Origin: JACVRW01 sp963765135
Lineage (GTDB): Bacteria > Actinomycetota > Thermoleophilia > Solirubrobacterales > Thermoleophilaceae
Assembly: GCA_963765135.1 (NCBI GenBank)
Contig: CAVXUX010000002.1
Location: 930,001-994,000 of the forward strand
Direction of reading: 5' to 3'
DNA length: 64,000 nucleotides
Positions 49,231-58,041 of this stretch are shown one piece after another (position 1 is the stretch's first letter; each line of letters starts with the position of its first letter). The position numbers were made by a program, and so were the translations under genes. The notes beneath the pieces are model-generated. The model was not told where the DNA came from. It made no database searches and saw only the letters and a list, made by a program, of their open reading frames with translations.

Positions 49231-49723
49231 GCGCAACGGCGGCACGGCCGTCTGTCCGGGGTCCTACGACCCGATCACGATGGGCCACCTCGACATCATC
49301 GGGCGCGCGGCCAACGTGTTCGACAACGTGGTGGTGGGCGTCGTCGACCAGCCGGTGCGCAAGCAGAAGACGATCTTCAGCGCCGAGGAGCGGGTCGCGT
49401 TCATCGAGGCAGAGGTCGCGGAATACCCGCATGTGCAGGTAAAACCCTTTGATAACCTGCTCGTCGAATTCGCCCGCGAGCACGGGGCCAAGGCAATCGT
49501 CAAGGGACTGCGGGCGATCTCGGACTTCGAGTACGAGTTCGAGATGAACCAGCTCAACCGGAAGATGGCGCCCGATATCGAGAGCATGTACTTCATGGCG
49601 GCGCCTGAGTTCAGCTTCCTGAGCTCCAGCGGAGTCAAGGAGCTGGCCATGTTCGGAGGCGACATCAGCGGACTCGTCCCAGATCGCGTGGCGGCCCGCT
49701 TGAAGGAAGAATTGCGCCGGTGA
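49220..49723 (+). CDS. coaD: Phosphopantetheine adenylyltransferase
   Basis: This 167-residue protein makes dephospho-CoA from phosphopantetheine and ATP. It has the T/HxGH nucleotidyltransferase site in VCPGSYDPITMGHLDIIGRA, the KGLRAISDFEYEFEMNQLNRK region that contacts pantetheine, and FLSSSGVKELAMFGGD at the end. It is intact and of family length. The small gap to the next gene (18 bases) suggests an operon with the coiled-coil protein. Confidence 0.96.
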   Translation: MGAERNGGTAVCPGSYDPITMGHLDIIGRAANVFDNVVVGVVDQPVRKQKTIFSAEERVAFIEAEVAEYPHVQVKPFDNLLVEFAREHGAKAIVKGLRAISDFEYEFEMNQLNRKMAPDIESMYFMAAPEFSFLSSSGVKELAMFGGDISGLVPDRVAARLKEELRR

Positions 49724-49741
49724 GGAATTGAGGAACCGCGT

Positions 49742-50203
49742 ATGGACGTCCTAGTCCTGATCGACAAGCTCGACGACACGATTCACAACGCCAAGCCCGT
49801 CCCCCTGACGGATCAGGTGCGCGTGGACAAGGAAGAGGTGTACGACATCCTCGACCAGATGCGCGCCACGATCCCCGAGGAGATCAAGCAGGCGCGCTGG
49901 ATCGTCAAGGAGCGCCAGGAGATGCTCGCTGAGGCCAAGCGTGAGGCCGAGCGCATCATCAAGGAGGCGCGCGACGAGCAGGGCAGGCTGATCTCCGAGG
50001 AGGAGATCGTCAAGCAGGCCGAGCGGCAGGCCGAGGAGATCATCGAGGACGCTCGCGCCCGCGAGCGCGAGATCCGCCTCGGCGCGGAGGACTACGCGGA
50101 CGACATCCTCAACACGCTCGAGGTCAACCTGACGAAGTTCATCGCGGCCGTGCAGCGCGGCCGGGATCGCCTGCAGGGCCGCGAAGAAGCCGAAGTCGGC
50201 TGA
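49742..50203 (+). CDS. DivIVA/SepIVA-like coiled-coil protein
   Basis: The 153-residue protein starts MDVLVLIDKLDDTIHNAKPV and then becomes a long charged coiled coil from about residue 55 to 130, with heptads such as AEAKREAERIIKEARDEQG and QAERQAEEIIEDARARERE. The short ordered N-terminus with PLTDQVRVDKEEVYDILDQM resembles DivIVA-family starts. In mycobacteria the SepIVA gene, needed in septation, lies near the DUF177-rnc-smc cluster, as this one does; that placement supports but does not prove orthology. It is much shorter than SepIVA. Confidence 0.6.
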   Translation: MDVLVLIDKLDDTIHNAKPVPLTDQVRVDKEEVYDILDQMRATIPEEIKQARWIVKERQEMLAEAKREAERIIKEARDEQGRLISEEEIVKQAERQAEEIIEDARAREREIRLGAEDYADDILNTLEVNLTKFIAAVQRGRDRLQGREEAEVG

Positions 50204-50263
50204 CCGCCCGAGGGCCGCGGTCCTGCCAATCTCGCTGCGCGCCGGCCGTGGCCCGGCTAGCGA

Positions 50264-50597
50264 GTGGGCGGTCGATCGCGGCCGCTGCGCGACGTGAGCG
50301 TGTGCCACTGCGTGGAGTGCCGCCGCTGGCACGGGCAACCCGGGCGGCTACACGTCGGCGCCGCGCGAGGCGCTGCGACTGACGGGCGAGGACAGCCTGC
50401 GCTGGATCGACAGCCCCGAGAGCGACGCCCGCGCCCGGCGCGGCTTCTGCGGCGAGTGCGGGTCGAGCCTGTTCTGGGACGCGCCCGACGGCGACGCGAT
50501 CAGCATCGCCGCAGGCACGCTCGACCTGCCGACCGGGCTGAAGACCGTCGCGCACATCTACACGGCGGACGCGAGCGACTACTACGAGTTGGACTAG
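50264..50597 (+). CDS. GFA-domain (CENP-V-like) zinc protein, N-terminus damaged
   Basis: The visible part reads PLRDVSVCHCVECRRWHG, then GYTSAPREALRL, and RRGFCGECGSSLFWDAPDGD with ISIAAGTLDLPTGLK, the GFA/Mss4 zinc fold found in glutathione-dependent formaldehyde-activating-like enzymes. The frame breaks near 50330 (one extra G in CACGGGCAAC). The first Cys motif of the family (CxCGAV) is not recognisable: the 60 bases before GTG 50264 could encode it only with additional frame changes. So the gene may be damaged by errors or truncated at its start. No active-site thiol substrate can be named. Confidence 0.6.
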
Positions 50598-50608
50598 CCT
50601 CTCGGGCC

Positions 50609-50992
50609 ATGCCCCGCTACCTCCACACCTGCTACCGCATCGGCGACATCGACCGCTCCGTGGCGTTCTACGAGAAGCTCGGCTTCGAGGAGACCTGGCG
50701 CATGCCGATCGGCGACGAGGCGATCAACGTCTTCATGAACATGCCGGGCGAGGATCCGGTGCTCGAGCTGACCTACAACCACGGCGTCGACTCGTACGAG
50801 CTGGGCACCGGCTACAACCACATCGCGCTGGCCGTGGAGGACCTCGACGGGACCCTCGAGGGCCTGGCGGGGGAGGGCATCGAGCCGGAGAAGCCGCCGT
50901 ACCGTCCGGGGGGCCGCACCGAAGGCCCGATGATCTGCTTCGTGCGCGACCCGGACGGCTACCGCGTGGAACTGGTCGAGCGCTCGGGCTAA
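50609..50992 (+). CDS. Glyoxalase-type VOC protein
   Basis: This 127-residue protein opens MPRYLHTCYRIGDIDRSVAF, the glyoxalase I start with the first metal His, and has LELTYNHGVDSY, GYNHIALAVEDLD with a second metal His and a Glu near the end (RDPDGYRVELVERSG). The order His-Glu-His-Glu fits lactoylglutathione lyase (GloA) well, though actinobacteria lacking glutathione could use mycothiol. The ATG at 50609 is 11 bases after the GFA stop. Intact. Confidence 0.85.
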   Translation: MPRYLHTCYRIGDIDRSVAFYEKLGFEETWRMPIGDEAINVFMNMPGEDPVLELTYNHGVDSYELGTGYNHIALAVEDLDGTLEGLAGEGIEPEKPPYRPGGRTEGPMICFVRDPDGYRVELVERSG

Positions 50993-51002
50993 CCTCGGGC
51001 AC

Positions 51003-51518
51003 ATGGTCCAGCGCACTGACACCTTCGACGTCGGTGCCCTCCGGCTCTCCTCGGGCGAGGGGCGGCGACTCGACCTGGAAGTGGGGGTCGAGCCCTTCGA
51101 CTTCGGCGGGCAGCGCTATGCCGTCCCCGGGGAGCAGGTGGCCGCGAGGCTCGACGTGTCGCACACGACCACCGGCTACTCGCTGCGGCTGCGCTTCCAG
51201 GCCGCGCTCGAGGGGCCGTGCATGCGCTGCCTCGAGCCGGCCGAGCACGGCGTGGCCGTCGACGCGCGAGAGGTCGATCAGCCCGGTGGAGGGGAGGAGC
51301 TCAGCTCGCCCTACATCGAGGGCAACGAGCTGGATCTGAAGGCGTGGGCGCGCGACGCCCTCGCGCTCGCCCTGCCGACTCAGATCGTCTGTCGCGCGGA
51401 GTGCCTCGGGCTCTGCGCGATCTGTGGCGAGAACCTCAACCAGGCGGGCCCGGATCACGCGCACGAGCGTGAACCGGACCCGCGCTGGGCGGCGCTGCGC
51501 GAGCTCAAGCTCGACTAG
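51003..51518 (+). CDS. DUF177 (YceD) family protein
   Basis: This 171-residue protein has the YceD/DUF177 pattern, with CMRCLEPAEHGVAVDAREVDQ and CRAECLGLCAICGENLNQAG, Cys pairs that may bind zinc, and an acidic C-terminus. It is encoded upstream of rpmF in most bacteria and is linked to 23S rRNA accumulation in E. coli. Here rpmF follows after a 1-kb block with two minus-strand genes that splits the usual pair. The ATG at 51003 is 11 bases downstream of the VOC stop. Confidence 0.9.
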   Translation: MVQRTDTFDVGALRLSSGEGRRLDLEVGVEPFDFGGQRYAVPGEQVAARLDVSHTTTGYSLRLRFQAALEGPCMRCLEPAEHGVAVDAREVDQPGGGEELSSPYIEGNELDLKAWARDALALALPTQIVCRAECLGLCAICGENLNQAGPDHAHEREPDPRWAALRELKLD

Positions 51519-51943
51519 GCGGCCGCGACCTCGCTGACCTGGGTGAGCCGGATCGAGTTTCCGGATGGGTCGCGGAACGCCGAGTCCATGCCGTAGGGAC
51601 GCTGCTCCGGCTTCTCGGTGAAGTCCACGCCGCGGGCTGTGAGCTCGTCGTACGTGGCGTTGATGTCGTCGGTGGTCAGGAAGACGGTGCCGGCGAAGCC
51701 CCTCGCCATCAGGTGGCGAACCTCGTCGGCGGTCTTCTCGTCCATCACCGGCGGGCCCGGGATGGCCATGAGCACAATCCCGACGTCGGGCTGCCCCGCC
51801 GCTCCGACTACGAGCCAGCGGAAGTTGCCGAGCTCGGCAACAGTCACGTCCGTCTGCACCTCGAGGCCCACCTTCTTGGTGTAGAAGTCGAGGGCTTCGT
51901 CCTGGTCGTGCACCCACAGCTGGGCGACTGAGATCTTGAACAT
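51515..51943 (-). CDS. VOC (glyoxalase-fold) protein
   Basis: This 142-residue protein begins MFKISVAQLWVHDQDEALDF and has two beta-alpha-beta-beta-beta units, with GIVLMAIPGPPVMDEKT and TTDDINATYDELTARGVDF, and a late FRDPSGNSIRLTQ. These are VOC features, but the usual metal ligands are not all obvious, so it may bind a ligand (bleomycin-like resistance proteins) without catalysis. It is transcribed away from the coaD-smc cluster with the AraC-type gene 42 bases upstream, probably its regulator. Confidence 0.75.
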   Translation of the reverse strand: MFKISVAQLWVHDQDEALDFYTKKVGLEVQTDVTVAELGNFRWLVVGAAGQPDVGIVLMAIPGPPVMDEKTADEVRHLMARGFAGTVFLTTDDINATYDELTARGVDFTEKPEQRPYGMDSAFRDPSGNSIRLTQVSEVAAA

Positions 51944-51984
51944 CTGGGGTCTCCTTCGGGGTCGCGAAACACACGACCAGCAAG

Positions 51985-52419
51985 CTAATCCGCGGCCGCT
52001 CGGCTGTCTTCTCGAAACGTGCGGTTCTGCGGGCGGGCGTAGAAATGGACCACGCAGGCCGGCACGCGCGCGTAGTGCGAGGCGGGTGGGAAGGCCGCGC
52101 GGTAGGCCGTGGGGGACGCCCCGTAGATGCGCTTGAAGCTGGTGGTGAACGAGCCGATGCTCTGGAGCCCCACCGACAGGCAAACCTCGGCGACCGAGTG
52201 GTCGGTGTTGCGCAGCAACGCGGCCGCGCGCTCCATGCGGCGGGTCAGCAGATAGGAGTGCGGCGACTCTCCGAAGGCGCGCCGGAACTCGCGGCTGAAG
52301 TGGGCCCGCGAGAGTCCGGCCGCCCGGGCCAGGTCGTCGACCCCGAGCGGCTCGAAGTAGCGCGCGTCCGCCAGGTCCTTGGCGCGCAGGAGGTGGCGGG
52401 CTGGGGGGACGAAGGCCAT
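51985..52419 (-). CDS. AraC-family DNA-binding protein
   Basis: This 144-residue protein consists mainly of two helix-turn-helix motifs: GVDDLARAAGLSRAHFSREFRRAF and HSVAEVCLSVGLQSIGSFTTSFKR, with the family ending GASPTAYRA, in split form. It has no ligand domain, so it is of the short single-domain AraC type. It lies upstream of the VOC gene on the same strand and probably regulates that pair. The start at 52419 leaves a 6-residue tail before the HTH region. A plus-strand hairpin lies between it and rpmF. Confidence 0.85.
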   Translation of the reverse strand: MAFVPPARHLLRAKDLADARYFEPLGVDDLARAAGLSRAHFSREFRRAFGESPHSYLLTRRMERAAALLRNTDHSVAEVCLSVGLQSIGSFTTSFKRIYGASPTAYRAAFPPASHYARVPACVVHFYARPQNRTFREDSRAAAD

Positions 52420-52462
52420 GCGACCGAGTATTGCGAAGCGCTGCCAATTTTCCGGCGGGGGC

Positions 52463-52481
52463 CTGGGGCGTGAGCCCCCAG
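52463..52481. other. GC-rich hairpin upstream of rpmF
   Basis: CTGGGGC, loop GTGA, and GCCCCCAG form a 7-bp stem with one extra C, 20 bases before the rpmF ATG. No T-run follows, so it is more likely part of a leader or a chance GC hairpin than a terminator. Confidence 0.25.
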
Positions 52482-52501
52482 ATCACTACACTGGCGCGCT
52501 C

Positions 52502-52702
52502 ATGGCCGTCCCCAAGCAGAGACAGTCGCATTCGCGGACGCACAAGCGCCGCGCCCAGCACAAGATCACCCCTCCCGGTCTGAGCTATTGCCCGCGTTGC
52601 CACGCGCCGCGCCTGCCGCATCGGGTGTGCGCCAACTGCGGCACCTACGCCGGCCGCGAGGTGATCGTGCAGCAGCCTGGCACGGCCGCCGACGACGAGT
52701 AG
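52502..52702 (+). CDS. rpmF: 50S ribosomal protein L32, zinc type
   Basis: This 66-residue protein starts MAVPKQRQSHSRTHKRRAQH, the invariant L32 opening, and has two CxxC pairs in CPRCHAPRLPHRVCANCGTY, the zinc form. rpmF-plsX-acpP is a conserved order that couples ribosome production with lipid synthesis. The start is well fixed by family alignment. plsX follows after 7 bases. Confidence 0.95.
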   Translation: MAVPKQRQSHSRTHKRRAQHKITPPGLSYCPRCHAPRLPHRVCANCGTYAGREVIVQQPGTAADDE

Positions 52703-52709
52703 GGCTGGT

Positions 52710-53741
52710 GTGGCCGGAGCCGTGATCGCGGTCGACGCGAACGGCGCCGATCAGGGACCCGGTGCGGTCGCCGAGGGTGTGCGCCGTTCGCGCCTGCCGG
52801 TGCTGCTGTTCGGTCCCAAGCTGGAGCTGCTCGGCGCCGGCGACCGGGCCGAGCTGATCGACGCCCCCGAGACGATCAAGGCCGGCGACGAGGCCGTGGC
52901 CGCCGTGCGCTCACGCAAGGACGCCTCGATCGTCCAGGCGGCCGCCGCGGTGGGCGCCGGGCGCGCCGACGCGCTCGTCTCCGCCGGCTCCACCGGGCCC
53001 ACCCTGGCCGCCGGCACGATCGAGATCAAGCGCATCCGCGGCGTCTTCCGCCCCGCGCTCGCCGTGCTGCTGCCCGTGCCCGACGGGCCCGTGCTGCTGC
53101 TCGACGCCGGCGCGAGCGTGCAGGCCCGGCCCGAGCACCTCGTGCAGTTCGCCTACATGGGCGCCTGCTTCATGGAGGCCTGCGTGGGAATCGAGCGCCC
53201 GCGCGTGGGCCTGCTCTCGGTCGGGGAGGAGTCCGGCAAGGGCACGCCCGAGGTGCTCGCCGCGCACGACCGCCTCGCCGAGGGGACGCTCAACTTCGCC
53301 GGCAACGTCGAGGGCTTCGACCTGCCGCGCGCAACCGTCGACGTGATCGTGGCCGACGGCTTCGCCGGCAACGTCGCGCTCAAGGTGCTCGAGGCCACCG
53401 TGAAGTCGCTGACCGGGGCGATCGCGTCGCGGGTGCGCTCGGGGCCGGTGTCGAGCGCGGGCGGGATGCTGATCCGCGGCAAGCTGCGCGGGCTGCGCGA
53501 CGAGCTCGACCCCGAGGGCGTGGGCGGCGCGATCCTGCTCGGATTGCGCAAGCCGGTGGTGGTGGCGCACGGCAGCTTCGGGCCGCGCGGGATCGAGAAC
53601 GCGGTCCGCCTGGCGCGGCGGGCGGCCGACGAGGACATGGTCGGGCGCACCGCGACGGCCCTCGATGCGGCCGGGGCGTTGCGGTCCGCACCCGCTGGTA
53701 GCGTCGTCGGAGCGACGTCCGAGACGTCGAGCGACGCCTAG
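52710..53741 (+). CDS. plsX: Phosphate acyltransferase PlsX
   Basis: This 343-residue protein starts at GTG and contains IAVDANGADQGPGAVAEGVR near the N-terminus and the typical SAGSTGPTLAAGTIEI, LLDAGASVQARPEHLVQFAYMG split in two, and VIVADGFAGNVALKVLE segments. PlsX makes acyl-phosphate from acyl-ACP, the first substrate for PlsY and membrane phospholipids. A short disordered tail rich in Ala and Ser ends the protein. It is intact and in the conserved rpmF-plsX-acpP order. Confidence 0.94.
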   Translation: MAGAVIAVDANGADQGPGAVAEGVRRSRLPVLLFGPKLELLGAGDRAELIDAPETIKAGDEAVAAVRSRKDASIVQAAAAVGAGRADALVSAGSTGPTLAAGTIEIKRIRGVFRPALAVLLPVPDGPVLLLDAGASVQARPEHLVQFAYMGACFMEACVGIERPRVGLLSVGEESGKGTPEVLAAHDRLAEGTLNFAGNVEGFDLPRATVDVIVADGFAGNVALKVLEATVKSLTGAIASRVRSGPVSSAGGMLIRGKLRGLRDELDPEGVGGAILLGLRKPVVVAHGSFGPRGIENAVRLARRAADEDMVGRTATALDAAGALRSAPAGSVVGATSETSSDA

Positions 53742-53762
53742 CCTGTAAACGAGAGCAGACCG

Positions 53763-54017
53763 ATGGAACGAGACGAGGTCCTCGAGCGCATCCGGCAGCA
53801 CCTGGCCACCGAGCTGGAGGTCGACCCCGCTCGCATCGGCTCCGACACGCGCTTCCGCGAGGACCTCGAGGCGGACTCTCTCGACCTGGTGGAGCTCGTG
53901 GTCGAGCTCGAGGACAGCTACGGCGTACGCATCCCCGACGAGGAGGCGGTCAAGATCCTGACGGTCGGACAGGCCGCGGACTTCGTCGCCGCCCATGCCG
54001 CGGGGATCGAAAGCTGA
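53763..54017 (+). CDS. acpP: Acyl carrier protein
   Basis: The 84-residue acidic protein has the phosphopantetheine attachment site DLEADSLDLVELVVE (Ser39) and is otherwise a normal ACP with a four-helix pattern. It carries acyl groups in fatty acid synthesis and feeds PlsX. Its 3' end overlaps the start of the RNase III gene by 23 bases, so the two are coupled. Confidence 0.95.
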   Translation: MERDEVLERIRQHLATELEVDPARIGSDTRFREDLEADSLDLVELVVELEDSYGVRIPDEEAVKILTVGQAADFVAAHAAGIES

Positions 54018-54687
54018 ATCGCTCGCGGAGCTCCTGGCGGAGCTGCCGGACGAACTGCGCCGGCAGGCCTTCACCCATGCGTCCTGGGTCGAGCACCGGT
54101 CCGACTCCTATGAGCGCCTGGCCTTCCTGGGGGACGTCGTCTTGAGCCTGGCGGTCTCCACCCACCTCTATCCGCGCTTCGAGCGCCAGGGCGCCGGGCG
54201 CCTGACCAAGGTGCGCGCCCAGGCCGTCAGCGGTGCGTCCTGCGCGCGCGTCGCGCAGGGGCTGGGGGTGCCCGACTCGCTGCGCGCGGCCGCCCCCGAA
54301 GGCACGACCGGGCGCAGCGCCGAGATGCTGGTGGCATCCGAGCGCGTGCTCGCGTCGATCTGCGAGGCGATCATCGGCGCCGCCTACCTGGCGTTCGGCT
54401 TCGAGCGCACCGCGCCGGCGGTGGTCGAGTCGTTTCGCGGCGAGATCGAAGAGGCGCTGGAGCACCCCGTGGACTACAAGTCGGTCCTCCAGGAGCGGCT
54501 CGCGCGCCGCGCCGAGGTGGTCACCTACGTGACCGTGGCCGAGGACGGGCCTGCCCACGACCGCAGCTTCATCGCGGTGGCCGAGGTCGAGGGGGAGGAG
54601 CTCGGCCGCGGGGAGGGAAAGACCAAGAAGGGGGCGGAGCAGGAAGCCGCGCTGCACGCTCTGGACCGTCTGGAAGCTGGAATCTGA
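53995..54687 (+). CDS. rnc: RNase III homologue with two catalytic acidic residues replaced
   Basis: This 230-residue protein has an RNase III domain followed by a double-strand RNA-binding domain (DYKSVLQERLARR through GKTKKGAEQEAALHALDRL). The signature region reads YERLAFLGDVVL: residue 43 is Ala, where the metal-binding Glu (E. coli Glu41) normally sits, while Asp47 (Asp45) is kept. The second site reads LASICEAIIG: Ser121 replaces the usual Asp114, while Glu124 (Glu117) is kept. The frame is intact. Either this enzyme has reduced or altered metal use, or it has become an RNA-binding or assembly factor. The start is the ATG at 53995. Confidence 0.9.
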   Translation: MPRGSKAESLAELLAELPDELRRQAFTHASWVEHRSDSYERLAFLGDVVLSLAVSTHLYPRFERQGAGRLTKVRAQAVSGASCARVAQGLGVPDSLRAAAPEGTTGRSAEMLVASERVLASICEAIIGAAYLAFGFERTAPAVVESFRGEIEEALEHPVDYKSVLQERLARRAEVVTYVTVAEDGPAHDRSFIAVAEVEGEELGRGEGKTKKGAEQEAALHALDRLEAGI

Positions 54688-54750
54688 GCCGTGAGGGCGA
54701 AGCTCGATTTCAAGACGCGGGGCAGGATGCCCCGCGGAGGTAATCGATAG

Positions 54751-57700
54751 ATGCATCTGCGCTCGATATCGATGAAGGGCTTCAAGTCCTTCCCCGACCG
54801 GACCAAGCTCGAGTTCGGCACCGGCGTGTCCGTGGTCGTCGGGCCGAACGGGTCCGGCAAGTCGAACATCACCGATGCCGTGCTGTGGGCGCTCGGCGAG
54901 CAGTCCCCGCTGGCGGTGCGCGGGCAGGTGATGAAGGACGTGATCTTCGCCGGTGGCCACGGCGTGCAGGGCTCGAAGTCCGCCGAGGTCGAGGTCGTGA
55001 TCGACAACACCGACGGCCAGCTGTCGACCGACTTCTCCGACATCTCGATCGTCCGCCGCCTCAACCGCGACGGCGAGGGCGAGTACCGCCTCAACGGCGC
55101 CCGCTGCCGGCTCGTCGACGTGATCGAGGTGCTGTCGGACTCGGGGCTCGGGAAGGAGATGCACTCGGTCGTGTCGCAGGGCAAGGTCGAGCAGATCGTG
55201 CTGTCGCGCCCGCGCGAGCGGCGCCTGCTGATCGAGGAGGCCGCCGGGCTCGGCAAGCACCGCAAGCGCCGGCGCCGCGCTCAGCTGAAGCTGGAACGCA
55301 CCGAGGACAACCTCGGCCGCGCACTCGACGTCGAGCGGGAGGCGCGCTCGCGGCTACGGCCGCTCAAGCGCCAGGCCGAGGCCGCGGAGCTGCACGAGCG
55401 GCTCGAGCGCCAGACGCTGGAGGCGCGCTACGCGCTCGCGCGCGACACCGCCCGCGAGGCGCGCGCCGCGCTGGCAGGGGCCGAGCAGCGGGCTCGGGCG
55501 GCGCGCACGGAGCGCGACGAGGCGGAGCGGCTGCTCGCCGAGGTCGCGCAGCGCCGCGAGCAGGCCGAGCAGGCATTCGCCGAGCAGGCCCGCGAGCGCG
55601 AGCGCATCCAGGCCGGGCTGTTCTCGGCGCGCTCGGCCGCCGACCGCATCGCGATGCGCCTGGAGCGCGTGCGCGAGCAGGGCGCAGGCCGCGTCGGAGC
55701 GGGGCGTCCGGCGCGCGCGTGAGCTGGAGCTGCTCGAGGCCGAGGCCGCGCGCGACACCGCCGGCGACGCCGACCCGCTGCCCGACGAGCGCCTGCCGCG
55801 CCCGCCCGAGGAGGACGGCGGGTCCACGCGCGCCGCGTGGGACGCGCTCGCGCCGACCGATCGCATTCGCTCGCTGGAGCGCGAGATCGGCCGGCTCGAG
55901 ACCGACCGCCAGGCGCGCCTGCGCGACGAGATCGAGAGCCTCGAGGGCGAGCTGGAGCGCACGCGCGCCGAGCACGCGCGCCTCGAGGAGCGCGGCCGCC
56001 GAGCGGCGGTCCGCGCTGGAGGCGGCCGAGGCTGAGATGGAGTCGCGCGCGGACGGCGCGCCGCGAGGCCGAGCGCGCGGTGGAGGCCGCCCGGGCGGGC
56101 GCGGCGCAGGCCGGCGCCGACCTCGCCGCCGTGAACCAGTTCCTGCGCACGGCCGCCGCGGCCCCGGACGGGTCCGCGACGCTCGCCCAGTCGCTCGATG
56201 TCGCGCCCGGCTACGAGCTGGCGCTGGCCGCCGCGCTAGGTCCGCGGCTGTCCGCCGCGCGTGGTGGACGACCTGGCTGCGGGCGAGCGGGTGCTGGACC
56301 GAGCGGCGGCAGCGGCTGCTGATCGCACCCTGGTGCGCGCGCGCGCCGGACGCCCGCCGGAGATCGGCCTGCCGGCCGAGGGCGCCGCCGTCCGGCTGCT
56401 GGACCACGTCGACCCCGAGCCCGCGCGTCGCGGCGCTCGCCGAGCGCCTCCTGGCGCGCGTCTGGGTCGTCGACTCGCTCGCCGCCGTGCCGGCCGACTT
56501 CGCCGGCCTCGCCGTCACCCGCGCGGGCCGCTGGCTCGACGGCGCCACCGGCGAGCTGTCCCAGGCCCCCGCCGGCGGGGCGGAGCGGGTGCTCGAGGAG
56601 CGTCGCCGGCGCGACGAGCTGATCGCCGCCTCCGAGCTGGCCGTCGCCGAGGAGGCCGAGGCCGGCCGTGCCGCCGAGCAGGCGGCCGAGTCGATCGCCC
56701 GGGCCGACGCCGCCCGCGACGAGGCCGATGCCGCGCATCGCCGGGCCGCCCGCGAGGTCGCCGAGGCCGCCGAGGAGGTCAGCCGCACGGAGTGGGTGAT
56801 CGCGCGCCGCCGCGAGGCACCGGACGAGGGTCCCGGCGCCGTGCGCCGGGCCGAGCTGATCGCCGACCTGCGCGCCGAGCGGCGCATGGCCGAGCGGATC
56901 GAGTCCGAGCGTGCGCGAGCGCTCGCGCGCGCTCGAGCGCGTGCGCACCGGCATCGAGCGCGACGCCCAGCTCGCCCGCGACGCCGAGCGCGCCGCCACC
57001 GCGCTGGAGCGGGCGCAGACCGCCGTCGCCGCGCGCCGCGACGCGCTGGCCGAGGAGCTCGAGCGCCACGCCGCCGGCGGCGAGCAGACCGCCGCGGCGC
57101 TGCGCGCCTGCGCGCACGAGGAGGCCGAGCTGCAGGGCCGGCTGCGCGAGGCGAGCGAGGCCGTCACGGGCGCCGAGGTCGCCGCCCAGCAGGTGCGCGA
57201 CACCGCCGCCGAGGTCGAGCGCGACCTGGCCGAGCTCGCGGCAGGGCTGGGCCTCGAGGCCGCGCCGGCGACCGAGCCGCTGCCGGACGAGGAGCGCGAG
57301 GCGCTGGCCGTCCGCGTCGATCGGCTCAACCGCCGCCGCGAGCAGCTCGGGCCGGTCAACCCGCTCGCCAAGCAGGAGTACGACGAGGCCGTGGCCCACG
57401 TCGAGGAGCTCGAGGAGCAGCGCCGCGACCTCGAGTCGGCGCTCGCCGAGCTCGAGGGTCTGATCACGGAGACCGACAGGCGCATCCGCGAGAGCTTCGA
57501 GCAGACCTTCGAGGCCGCCGCGAAGAACTTCGAGGAGGTCGTCGAGCACCTGTTCCCCGGCGGCCGCGGGCGCCTGCGCCTGGTGCAGAGCGAGGGTCCG
57601 CGCGCGGTGATCGCCGGCGAGGACGCGCCCGAGGGCGCCGAGCCGCCCGTCGAGGAGGACGAGCAGCCCGAGGCGGGCGTCGAGATCGAGGTCACGCCGC

Positions 57701-58032
57701 CCGGCAAGTCGACCAAGCGCCTGTCGCTGCTCTCTGGCGGCGAGAAGTCGCTGGTCGCGCTCGCCTTCATGTTCGCCGTGTTCCTGGCGCGCCCGTGCCC
57801 GTTCTACATCCTCGACGAGGTCGAGGCCGCGCTCGACGACATCAACATCGACCGCTTCCTCCAGCTCGTGCGGCGCTACTCGGACCGCGCCCAGTTCATC
57901 GTCGTCACCCACCAGAAGCGCACGATGGACGCCGCCGACACGCTCTACGGCGTGAGCATGGGCGGCGACGGCATCTCACGCGTCGTGTCGCGCAAGCTGG
58001 GCGACTCGAGCATCGACGAAGTCGCTGCCTAA
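54751..58032 (+). CDS. smc: Chromosome segregation protein SMC (frame broken six times)
   Basis: The head opens MHLRSISMKGFKSFPDRTKL with the Walker A VVVGPNGSGKSNITDAVLW; the other end has LSLLSGGEKSLVALAFMFAVF and YILDEVEAALDDINIDRFL (C-loop and Walker B). The hinge is near DVAPGYELALAAALGPRLS and VVDDLAAGERVLDRA. Two long coiled coils flank the hinge. SMC condenses and disentangles the chromosome with ScpA/B. Breaks near 55684, 56000, 56061, 56258, 56428 and 56916 are all healed by removing one base, giving about 1091 residues, roughly 90 fewer than B. subtilis SMC. That would mean shorter arms. Confidence 0.93.
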
Positions 58033-58041
58033 GCTGCGCGG

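Noticed and set aside
52487..52492. TACACT as a -10 box for rpmF
   Set aside because: No -35-like element lies at a fitting distance, so it was not listed as a promoter although rpmF should need its own.
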